Assembly (NCBI RefSeq): GCF_024713975.1
Contig: NC_091099.1
Location: forward strand, 11,823,501 to 11,887,500
Length of the DNA: 64,000 nucleotides
From: Paralichthys olivaceus
Taxonomy: Eukaryota; Chordata; Actinopteri; Pleuronectiformes; Paralichthyidae
Direction: 5' to 3'
Shown here: positions 1 to 10,500 of the stretch, piece after piece
How positions within the stretch are numbered: position 1 is the stretch's first letter
Layout: every line of letters starts with the position of its first letter
The notes under the pieces: generated by a model
Database searches by the model: none
What the model saw: the letters and a program-made list of their open reading frames with translations, nothing else
Told to the model about the DNA's origin: nothing
Program-made: the position numbers and the translations under genes

Positions 1-115
1 CAATAAATATAAAGTGTCTCTATAGCACTTACATGGCTGCACTTTGTCTTACATGTTGCCACCAACTCACCATGGACTCTGTAATTTGAATGGCCCTGTG
101 TCTGTTTTTCTGCAG

Positions 116-235
116 CTCGAGCAGGAGCAACAGAAAAACGAGGAGGAGCAGGAGAACACCCCCGAGTTTGTGAAGATGAAAAGCAACCTGCGCCGGACCA
201 AGCAGGAGACGGATGGGGAGGAACGAACCACCTAA
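116..235 (+). CDS. Last coding exon of an unidentified gene (partial)
   Basis: A clear acceptor (pyrimidine tract ending tctgcag) precedes 39 codons and a TAA at 233-235; the rest of the gene lies outside the window. The reading frame is highly charged: a Glu/Gln-rich stretch that looks like the end of a coiled coil, then TPEFVKMKSNLRRTK and an acidic tail ending ERTT. The segment EFVKMKSNLRRT resembles short basic C-terminal motifs of cytoskeletal or scaffold proteins, but I cannot name the family. The exon phase is assumed from the only open frame. A 3' UTR of about 850 bp with AATAAA follows, so this is a genuine gene end and not a chance frame. Confidence 0.6.
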   Translation, partial: LEQEQQKNEEEQENTPEFVKMKSNLRRTKQETDGEERTT

Positions 236-1107
236 AAAACCAGCAGGGGTGTCTGGGTCTGGCTGATTGTGCGCGTGTTTGTGAGCGCCGAGACATCAGG
301 AGTGTGTGTACAAAAGAGAGAGAGAGAGTGTGTTGTCTGTGGTGACCCGACCGTGGTCCGGGACAAACTTTCTGGTCTTCCCAACCCAGCTGTTCCTTCC
401 TGCAGTGAGGAGTGAGAGACTTTACTGACTAAAGACCCCCCTCTTGTCAGCCTGCCACGGACCGCCAGCACTCGCCTCTGCTCCTCACTCCCACCCAGCA
501 GCACACAGCACCCCCTGCAGGAGGGACCCTAACATAGACATGTTACACATCTTTCAACGTGGGGGCAAGCAAGCTTCCAATGAGCTCTGATGGAGAAGCA
601 ACACAACCAAACGCACACACACATGCAGGAGTTTTCAGCCCCTCTGTTTTCACTCCTCTCTCCACAGCAAGCTGTCGTTTCTCTTTACTGTTATTGGTGT
701 TGTTCTCGTTGTGTTTTTTGTTTTTGTTTTTTTTCTCTTCAGAATCAAATAAGGAAAAGTGGACACTGGATAGACTCTCGAAGCTGTGTAATGTAAAAGC
801 CAAATAAATGTGCTTTTGTTATTTATGTTCTTAGCTTTTAGCCCAGGTGTAGTGGAGGACACTTTTAGTCGTTCTGTATTTTAGTTTGTTTTACAGTATA
901 GCTTATGAAGCCAGAACAGGACAAAGGGAGTGTACGGTTGTGTGAAACACTTGTTTTCTTTTTTTTTTTTTAATTTTATTATTGTTTTAAACATGCCATT
1001 TCCTCAGCTAATGCAATTTTGAGCAATAGTAGAACTCCCCGGCATGAGAGTGACATTTTCTTTATATATTCTGATGTTTTGTATGAATAAAAATGTTACA
1101 TAATAAA
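236..1107 (+). other. 3' UTR of the first gene, with poly(A) signals
   Basis: Non-coding sequence follows the TAA at 233-235. It becomes AT-rich after about 700. AATAAA occurs at 1086-1091 with a second copy near 1102, and the sequence then changes to ordinary spacer. No other gene is seen on either strand here. Confidence 0.55.
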
Positions 1108-2299
1108 TAATTTAAGCTTTTTTTTAGGTTGGTCTATAAGAAGAAGCTTGAGCCCTGTCTGATTAGTCCTTGTGTATGTTTTACTATCAACAGGACCAGA
1201 AATATATCTGAAAGTTTTCACTTGTCGGCCACCTGTCATGTAGGGAGACCTGCTCCTGAAACAACTCTGATCTGATCTGTCCTGCAGCTTTTATCACTCA
1301 ATTATTTTGTCTTTATTTACAGTTGAGCTGTAAATGTTCAGACAGTTCATTCAAATCAGTGAATTAGAAATAAAGTGGGTGTTACCAGCAAAACTATTTA
1401 ATATATGTTCCCATCACCACACACAAATTACAATTGTTACACAATGTGAGAAACTGTGATTACTTTTTTAATATTAAAAGTCAGGTTTAGTGATTATTTC
1501 AAAATCACACAAAATATTATGAGTCTAAAATTCTGATTTGTTGGTCTCTAAGAGACAAGGGATATTATCATCATGACATCAAAGTAACCCTGGTTGCCTC
1601 CCCAGAATCTTAAAATAATAATAAAATAAACATAATTTTAACCTGTTCCATTTCTTTTTCTTTATTTGGAGTTATGCCGCTGCTGGACTGGAGTGGATCT
1701 CTCATCCAACCAAGGCTTTACTTTCCAAATGGAACCGTGATGTAAAAATAACAATGCAGCAGTGGGCCTATCTAACAGTCATCACTTTGATAAGCCCTGT
1801 TTATTTAGTCTGGAGCTGATGTTGGTTTTGTTCACACACTGCTGCAGTCACATGTCTAGACAGAGGGTGGTATTTGGAACAGAACCTGCATATCTGGAAA
1901 ATGGTATATCAGAGATTTCAATTTGTTTGGTTTCACATAGAATCCAGCAAAGTAATCAGACACAATACGTTATAATGACTTAGGTGAAGGCATTTTAAGT
2001 GAATTAGGTGAATGGGCTTAAAAGAGCAATACATTTCAAATTCAGCTACTGTATTGCTCTGAGGAGCAAAACACCAAAAGTCTGCACAGCTTCTCCAATG
2101 ATATGGTTTTAATAGAGAAAAAGAAAAACATGTCAAAGTCTAGTTTATTTTTAAAATGAAAACATTGAATTAGAGGTTTTAATGGGTAAAGTGGAAAACC
2201 ATGGTGGCCTATAATTAAAATGAGCTCAGGACGGCAAGGACAAAGATTTCAGACTAAAGTGTTGGTTTAAAACCAGCATTTTAATAATCAATCCGAATC

Positions 2300-2512
2300 T
2301 CTTTCTCTCCTCTCTCTCATTTCTTTCCTTTCAACCCAACTAGTGGAGGCAGACGGCCGCAAACCTTGAGTCTGGTTCTGTCAGAGGTTTCTATTAAAAC
2401 TGAATTTTTCCTCTGCACTGTTGCCAAGTGCTTGCTCAATGTGGGAACTTTTGGGGTTTCAACCTTTCTCTGTAAAGTGCCTTGAGATAGGTTGTGATTT
2501 AACATAATATAA
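2300..2512. repeat. Dispersed teleost repeat fragment
   Basis: The segment contains phrases I recognise from an interspersed repeat widespread in teleost introns and UTRs: a part reading gagtctggttctgtcagagg, then gccaagtgcttgctcaatg, and an end reading gtaaagtgccttgagatag followed by an AT-rich tail. I recognise the consensus from general knowledge and cannot name the exact family. There is no coding capacity. Confidence 0.5.
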
Positions 2513-2778
2513 ATGGAACTGAAATGAAACTTGAGCCATTAAAAGACTTTAGCTTCACCATTGTGGTAATATCCGTTTTGACCGAATAAGAGTGCAACAA
2601 GAAACAAACATATTGATTAGAATCAAATATTTATCATATAAAATGTTGTCATTTTGATTTCAAATGGACATGTACTACTAATAATAATGTTTTTGTTTTT
2701 GAAAAAATGAAAGAATGGAATGGATGCAAGGATGCAATTCTCCTCATAGGGCTTAAAAATCTGCACAAGCCTCTGTGC

Positions 2779-3122
2779 TTAAAAAAGTAAAATTCATCAT
2801 CTACTCGTCACTATGGTGATGGAGGGGTGGTTGAAGTGTTTGAGTCCACAAAACACTTCTGGAGTTTCAGGGGTTCGAATTTGAATGTCGGGGCTTACAG
2901 ACACTTGGCTGAAGCCACAGGAGCAGTACGGAGGCATGTGTTTTTTTAATGTTGTTTTTATATGTTTGAAGAATCGGTCCCCAGTTACTTCAATGGTTCT
3001 GGATTTGGCTCCAAAGTCCAAAAGTGTTATGTGGACTCAAACACTTCACCCACCCCTCCATCAGTATAGTGGTGAGGAGACAACGAGTAAATTCTCTTTT
3101 TTGGTCGAACTTTCCCTTTAAT
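2779..3122. mobile_element. MITE-like element with long inverted ends
   Basis: The left arm at about 2807-2858 and the right arm at about 3022-3075 are inverted copies of each other over roughly 45 bp with few mismatches; both contain gaagtgtttgagtccaca in opposite orientations. The outer edges also pair loosely: the right edge reads tttccctttaa, and its complement ttaaagggaaa resembles the end of a common teleost element. There is no transposase, so this is a non-autonomous DNA-transposon relic. Short frames inside it are not genes. Confidence 0.65.
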
Positions 3123-3255
3123 CTGAGTAAAATGAGGAGACATTACAAAAAAAAAACATCTGACCTTGATCAGCAGGGGGCAGTAGAGCGCCACCGATGC
3201 CTCCAATATCCACGAAGAAGACGGCCCACGCGCTCATCATCACTAGGCGACAAAC

Positions 3256-6200
3256 ATGGCTGCCTGTGGGCTGTTCCGCTCCCTGTCTTCCAGCGTTGCC
3301 GCCGTCCTGCCTCTTCTCGCCCGCTCGGCTCCTCTCTCCCCTCTGAGGCTGGCATGTAAACCTTATGTCCGCAGAACAGTCGCCTCTTGCAGCCGGTTAT
3401 CAGCAGGTATTCACCGCCCTCAGTGTGTTGTTACTGTCGCATGTTAGCTGACATTCCCGGTAGGTAACATTAGCCTGAGTTTGAGGACACGGGGGGGGGG
3501 TCCTGTTGTTGTCACAGTGAACGAGGATTATACTCGGACACTTTACTGTATGAATACTTCCAACTGTAGTGACTGTGTGTGTGTTCTGAGTCTGTTGTGT
3601 TTTCTCTCAGCTCTTAAATTCACAGACAAGCACGAATGGATCCGAGTAGAAGATGGAGGAATCGGGACTGTCGGTATCAGCAACTTCGCGCAGGTAAATC
3701 CACACCAGCCCTGAAGCCTCACTGACACGAGCTGGCGAGGGAGTGTGAGAGGCAGCGGAGGCTGAGAGTTGGTTAAACATGAACCGGATGCCACCTCACA
3801 CCATAACACGTTTCTGTGGCAAGCTGAGGAGTTTAGTTTTTTTGTTTACTTTCTTCAAGTCGTCTGACATCTTCAGAAACAGAATCAGGTTTTATGTTTG
3901 TGCAAGTATAAATATATAAAATAGCAAACTAAATTTAATATAAAAAATACTAAAGCACCAGGGGAGGGATCAGGGGTAATTTTAAAATAATCAATTGACT
4001 CTTTATTGAAAAAATTGCATTATTACACATAAATAAATAGAAGGAACAACTACACATCTTCTTCAAACTCCACTTACACACAGCATTTTTTTTAAAACAA
4101 CTTTATTTATACTAGAAAGATAAACAGAATCCAACAGTTATAATAAAGTTTTCTGTCCAAAACAGAATGATAAGTCCTGAGAAAAGATGTTTTCAGTTTA
4201 TACAGAGGCAACATTCAACCATCAGTTACTCACATAAATAAACAACAATACAGATTTAACTGGAAATGAAAATAAAACAAACAGGACTGAACTGTTGAAA
4301 TAATATAATAATGTGAGGAAAATAAATAGAGAAAACCTTAAACAATTTGAGTAAAAACATTGTCCATTCCACAAGGAGATTCAAAGAATTGTGGGGTGGC
4401 ATTTTCTCCTTTCCTCTCATAAAGGATAGTCCAGTGTTTCCAGGAATACACAGTCACTATGTATCTTCAACACAAACACTACAGCAAATGTTTAAACTCA
4501 TTATTACTTGTGACCTTTCTTCCTGCCACGTGCAGGAGGCTCTTGGAGATGTAGTTTACTGTGGACTGCCAGAGGTGGGGACACAGCTGGCTCAACAAGG
4601 TATGTCAGTGTCTCTAGCTGATAGAATAGCACTGATATTAAAGCCTGATGTGAAATACCCCATTCTATCTTATATTAGTGTCAGACTATGGATTTTTTTT
4701 TTTTTTTGTGGATTGATACTGATTTTAGGATGAAGAGAATGTCTGATACTTAGATTTTGGTATATTTAATTAAAAAGATGGGCTATGAAGTCCAAAATGT
4801 CGTTATCAAAACCTAAGTAACACAATTTTGTCTTGATAGTGTAACCATAAACATTATCATCAATATTAATTATTATGGCAAACATATAATGCTGATACTG
4901 GTCGTACTAAATTGACATCGGCACAAAGTAGTTATATTCACCAGTGCCTCTTGCATGGATACCAGTCTTCTGAAATAAAGAAACTTTTATATTGTATTTT
5001 GTTCTAAACTTCACTGTCACAGATGAGTTCGGAGCTCTGGAAAGTGTAAAGGCAGCCAGTGAGCTCTATTCCCCTTTGACTGGAGAAGTTGTGGAGGTCA
5101 ATACACTACTGGCAGACAACCCTGGGCTGGTCAACAAATCCTGCTACAAAGATGGTAAGCACACACAGTTTCTCCTGTCCTTGTAGATCCTTCTATCACA
5201 TGGAGACGGCATTGGAACTGAAAGAAGCATAATAACTAATGTGAGAATCTAAACAGGTGTGACCTGAATTATGCCTGAAGTACTTAGATTATATTTGACT
5301 CCATTACCAACCACAGTCATTTCTAAAAATTGTATATTGACACTGGTCTTTGTTTACTGTGGTTATCCTTAGCAAGCATATCTCATTATCGTATCTTGCA
5401 ATTTGTTTAAAGTCAGTACATAGGGAACAACTACAAATCAATTAGAATTAAAAGAAATGAAAAAGAATACACTTTTATGTTGTTTTTCATCTTTGTGATA
5501 TTTTACAGGTAAATTTTTTGCTTGTACTTTTTATGGCATTGTTTGATAAATGAACACATACTGATTGAGTTTAACAAATCATAAACATAAACAACATCAT
5601 GCATCATTAGTTTTTGGACAGTAGAGGGCAGTAATGCAACACAAAATAGAACAACGCCTCTGTGGGATTTCAGACATCAGGCTGGTTATGTATGATTTGA
5701 ATTAATGAATTAATTAATAATCTTTAAATTCATTCATCTGTAAAGCATCCTTTTTATCTTAAAAGTATGAAACACCTTTAATCTACACCTGAACCTATGC
5801 GAGTGGTTTTGCAGTAGTTAACTTGAAACTATTTACGTCTATGAACACTGTCTGCTTTTGCTGTTGTCAGAATTAATTAATAATGCAGTTCATTATCACT
5901 GCATTAGAAAAAGGGAAATTATTAGAAGAATTTGCAGTCACAATAGCTTTACTGTGCATTTATAATGTACATTTTTCAAACTAAATGATCACTGTGATGG
6001 GTTTTGTAACCTATGGTTCTTTTCTTGACAAGTTTATTTTGATATTGATGGCCACTGGGGAAATAGTGCTTTGCTCATTTAAACATGTGACTTGTGATAA
6101 AGGGACTTAGATGTGAAAAAAACCTGGCATGTTCTTGACCCACAGCTTAACCTGATTTCAACCTGTTCAAATATAGGTTGGCTCATGAAGATGACCATCG

Positions 6201-6274
6201 CCAATCCTGCTGAGGTCGACGCTCTAATGGACGAAGCAGCCTATGAGAGATACATCCGCTCCATTGAGGACTAA
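3256..6274 (+). CDS. gcsh: Glycine cleavage system H protein, mitochondrial
   Basis: Lipoyl carrier of the mitochondrial glycine cleavage system: it shuttles the aminomethyl group from the P protein to the T protein and is re-oxidised by the L protein. Exons: 3256-3406, 3611-3693, 4536-4599, 5023-5154, 6177-6274. All have GT/AG borders and in-frame phases, giving 175 aa (human about 173). Residues 1-50 are Arg/Ser/Ala-rich without acidic residues, as expected of a mitochondrial targeting peptide. The mature part begins [15 protein letters not shown]. The lipoyl-lysine motif [19 protein letters not shown] places the modified Lys at residue 109. The C terminus [11 protein letters not shown] is typical. 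The start is the only ATG that reads through the transit peptide. AATAAA lies at 6718-6723. The introns (204-1,022 bp) hold nothing recognisable. Confidence 0.96.
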
Positions 6275-6717
6275 CCTAACACCTCCTAATAAGTGCTATG
6301 CTCCCTCTCTCCCTTTTTAAACACTGTTGGCAGGGAGATGCACAAGATGTGCCTGTGTCAGGAACAACACTTTACTTAGCATCCACCAGTGGAGTTCATG
6401 AGCTCCAGTTTGCTGACCTGCCAATATTGTAGAGCTGTGAGTGTTAGGAATCCTTTATCCACTGTTAAAAGACTGACTTACAGGGACATCTGCACTGACT
6501 GAACATTCAATGTTGAGTTCCTGCAGCCTCAAAGCCCCAAAATGAAGAGACTGAACCTTACAATTCTTGCATTTTAGTCAAACATAAACTTGAATTTCTG
6601 TCCTAGGGCATTGTTAGACTTCAAGAAGCACTTTGGTCTTTATGGTATTATTAATTATGTTGGTCTACATTACATGTATGACAGCTACACTGTAGACACT
6701 GGATCTGTACAATAGAA

Positions 6718-6723
6718 AATAAA
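6718..6723 (+). promoter_or_regulatory. gcsh: Poly(A) signal of gcsh
   Basis: Canonical AATAAA about 445 bp after the gcsh stop, just before the AT-rich junction with the convergent cryptochrome gene. A cleavage site some 15-30 bp downstream would fall near 6740-6755. Confidence 0.7.
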
Positions 6724-6758
6724 CAGTTCCTTACACATTTTCATTTGTTTTCTCATTC

Positions 6759-6764
6759 TTTATT
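6759..6764 (-). promoter_or_regulatory. Candidate poly(A) signal of the cryptochrome gene
   Basis: TTTATT on the plus strand reads AATAAA on the minus strand, about 760 bp past the cryptochrome stop. If used, the two convergent transcripts would end within tens of bases of each other. Other AT-rich sites nearer the stop cannot be excluded. Confidence 0.4.
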
Positions 6765-6925
6765 TCCCAAAGTTAAAAAATAAAAATAAATGTATCATAT
6801 TTCACTCAGGTGATATGCATGATACTAGGTCAGAGTATGGCACAGCATAAAGGTAACTTGCACGTTTGATAACTTAAATAAAAATAAATACAAAGAAAAC
6901 CTGCAGTCAACCAAAATTTCGAGCA

Positions 6926-7296
6926 TTAAAGGTACAGTGTGTAGAATTTAGTGATATCTAGTGTTGAAATTGCATGTTGCAGCTGAACACCCCTCACCTC
7001 ACCCTCCCCTTCCAAACATGAAAAAGAACCTGTGGTAGCCTTTAATTGTTATAAAAACTCAAAAGGTGTTGTTTGTCCAGTCTGGACTAATGTAAAAACA
7101 TGGTGGCCTCCGTAGAGAGGGTCCCCTCGATGTAAATATAAGTATTTAAATATAAAGGGCCTTTTCTAGGTTAAAGAAAACTACAATTCATACAATTTAG
7201 ATGAAATGAACTAGTGAAAACATCATGAGGATTATTCTACATCAAATTTTTGCCAATAGTTCCCTTTCAACTAAATCTTACACACTGGACCTTCAA
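6926..7296. mobile_element. MITE with 26-bp terminal inverted repeats
   Basis: The left end reads ttaaaggtacagtgtgtag and the reverse complement of the right end reads ttgaaggtccagtgtgtaag. The match runs over about 26 bp with a few mismatches. The 371-bp element has no coding capacity and resembles a common teleost non-autonomous element with these ends. It lies between gcsh and the cryptochrome stop and would be inside the cryptochrome 3' UTR if the distal poly(A) signal is used. Confidence 0.75.
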
Positions 7297-7523
7297 GTTA
7301 GAATCCATCTGACAAATATTTACATAACAGTGGGTTTCAGAGCATAAGACTTGAATCCACCAACACCTCCAACTTCACATTGAAAACTAAATCCCAGCTT
7401 TTCTGATATTCATTTCCTCACACTTAAAGACTATTTCCTGTAACATTTTACATGTGCATGTTAAGGCACGGTCTGGGTTTTTTTAACCTGTAAACTGTAA
7501 GTCTTGATTTCTTGATCTCAGGG

Positions 7524-10500
7524 TCACCTAAGAGATGTGACAGCCCCACCAGGCACTACAGAGAACCGGTCCTTGGCTTTTGGAGTCCGTCTGGCCCTGC
7601 CCTGAGGTGCAGGAGGCTGAGGGAGTCCCTCCATTCTGCGATAGTTGCTCTCCAGCCTCTCCTTTCTTTGCACTCCTTCGTGCATCACACTGGCAGTGAA
7701 GTCTCGCTCATTGAGGAAAGCAATGGTCTCGTCCCTCTTGCGGCTCACATACCCCTTGAGAACAGCATTGTAGGGATTTGAGGCGCCATCTGCGTCCGGA
7801 TCTTCTTGCTGGTGTTTGAATTCCATGCGAGTGATAACAGGCAACAGGAACTGCTTCCCTTCTGTCACCACACCACCATTCCTATGTGATAAGCCCAAGG
7901 CTTCTGAGACGAGGCGGGGGGGCAGAGGCACCAAGTCACAGCCTGAGCGTTTGTCCACATACTGCCCAAACTCTCTCCTCACCACAGCAACATCTTGCAG
8001 AGACTGACTCCTTCGCTCCTCTAGGTCTGTAACTATTCGATCAGGATATGTCCGGCCAAATACCACACCTTAACAATGAAGATAGCAAAGAAAGCATTAA
8101 AAGTAGCATATGATCTTTTTTTATTTGACAAACTTGTTTTAGAAAGATGTGAACCGTTCACCACATGGCCTCGTTTCTCACCTGCGCGCCGAAGCATTGA
8201 CGCAGGACATTTCCAGGGTTTGTGAATAAGCTCATCAGGCACATCCGCAAGTTCAGGACACCATCTCCTTACGTAGCTGCCATAGGGGTCACATGTCATC
8301 GCTGCATCTACAGGGTGCATGACAAAGTTCCAGTGGTCCAGACCACACATGCCCCCATTCTGCCACATCATGGCATCAATGGCGACATCTGCATCCAATA
8401 GGGTGTCCTAAACACAAGTTAACATTAGATACAGGCAGTAAATTACTGTGTGTTGCTATACATGTTACGTTTACAGGTGCATTTTGTGCCTGCATGCATG
8501 CACATCTCACCTGGAACCAACGGTAGCCTTCTTGCCAGGGCAGGTGGAGATATGCTATGAGGAACGATGCCACCACATGTCTCATGTAGTTGTTCATCCA
8601 GCCTGTCAGCCATAACTGCCTCATGGCTGCATCCACCAGAGGGAAGCCAGTTCGACCACGTTGCCAGGCCTTCAGGTGGCCACGATCAGTGCTCCACCGC
8701 AGAGCCTAGAAATACACAGAAGATGAATAATGCTCGATAATAAACTGCTTTACTTCGTGTGATATGGGCTTCTATATACTAATGATTTTGTTTTGAGTAA
8801 CAATCAAAGGTAAATGTTCCTACCTTGTATGGAGGTCTGAGGGACTCCCAGGGGAGGTCAGGAAACAGTGTTAACTGCCAATAGGCCAAATCTCTCCAGG
8901 CCAGCTTCCGTTGGAACTTTGGGGGACGACATCGTGCCCCTTTGGCATCCCACAACAGCCAGCGTGGGCTGAGCTGACCAAAGTGAAGGTAAGGAGACAG
9001 AGAGCTGGTGTTTGGAGCATCCGCCCTGCCCGACTCTTTTTCATACCTATACACACCTAGGACATGTGGAAGTAATCATAAGGTACTGTTAACTCAACGC
9101 TATGTTTCTTATGAATATGTGTACAATATTTTTTATGGTATTTAAGGGATGTTACATAAATTGAACAGGAAAAAGGTTTGCCACCACTGGTTTACAATGA
9201 GTCTCACCATCATTAAGAAAAGCCTCTAGCTGCGCATGTGCTCCTTCTTCACTGAAATCCCAAGACTTCCGAATGTCACCTGCCCAGTCAATCTGAAATG
9301 AACACAAGATAATCCACATGATCTCATTGTTTTCCATTATGATTGTGGGCTAAAGCTTGGTCAAAGACTACAGCTCTGCTGTTGACACTGACCGTTGTGC
9401 CGTCCTTCCTGCGAGGCATGAGTGCCAACTCTAGAGCATCTAAAGAAACACCCTGAGGCCAGTGGGCAGGTGTGGGGAGAGATGCAGGCGGGTCCAGTGG
9501 AAGCCCTAGTGCAGATTCTGGGTTCTGTTTACAGCAGCTCATGAAGTGAGACACTGAACCTATCCCTATATCAGAGAAGAAAACAGACGTTCTCAATAAT
9601 GGCACAGTGCATTTCAGCTTGGATTGCTTACGACATTCAGTACAGTGTGGTCACCAAATTGTGACTTACCTCTGAGTCCCACACCCTCCGTGCTAACAGA
9701 GTAAGGGTCTCTGAGACAGTAAGAGTGGAACATCCTGCATTGAACACCAACTTTCTGCAGAGCGGACACCACCACATCGTCCCTCTCCTTTAGCCAGGGC
9801 TCATACAGGGCATTAGCCAGCACTGCTCTCGCCCCAGTCTCCTTTACCAGCTCCTTAAGGGTACGCAGAGAAGATCCCACCCCATTGCCCACCCCATTTG
9901 CCTTGAGGAAGACAAGATGGCTGCCAATGCGCTCCAGAGATGAAGAGAAACAGGACAAAGCTTGATGAAGCCAGTATTTGCCTGTAAAGAGAGACAGTAT
10001 TTTTGCAAACTGGTTATAAAACCTGTGAAGCCACAATAGAGAGCAATGCCTCGAGGGGTAGTTATGCACATGCTTTAACAGAATGCAACTTACAAGCTCC
10101 TCCCATAGCCACAGTAATTCCTGGTCCCTCCTCTTCTTCAGGGCTCCAGATGAACACAGGGATGACAGGTGCCCCATTCTCCAATGAACCAATGAGAGCT
10201 GGATTGTCACATAGTCGCAAATCCCTCCTAAACCACAGAAGTACGGGTGGTGGTGCTGATGGAGAGGTGGGCATACCTACAACCTGCTGGCCATTCCCTT
10301 CCCGCCGCTTTCTCCTGTTCTTAGAGCGTTTTAGTTTCTCCGATTGATTGATTGAATCTCCCTCTTCTGTCGTTTGGTCACCTTTTAAGACTGCATCTTG
10401 TTTGAAAAATGAAGTATATGGTTTGGATACACACACGCTTTGACTTGTCCCTGGTGTCTCTTTATTACATTTGTCAACATGTGTGCTCTTCTGAAGCTCA

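Larger units (their letters stand above)
1108..3255. other. Gene-free spacer upstream of gcsh
   Basis: No convincing coding exon on either strand. It holds two dispersed repeats, listed separately (about 2300-2512 and 2779-3122). The last ~100 bases, from about 3150, are richer in CpG and run into the gcsh start, so the gcsh promoter and 5' UTR probably lie in 3120-3255. Confidence 0.5.
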
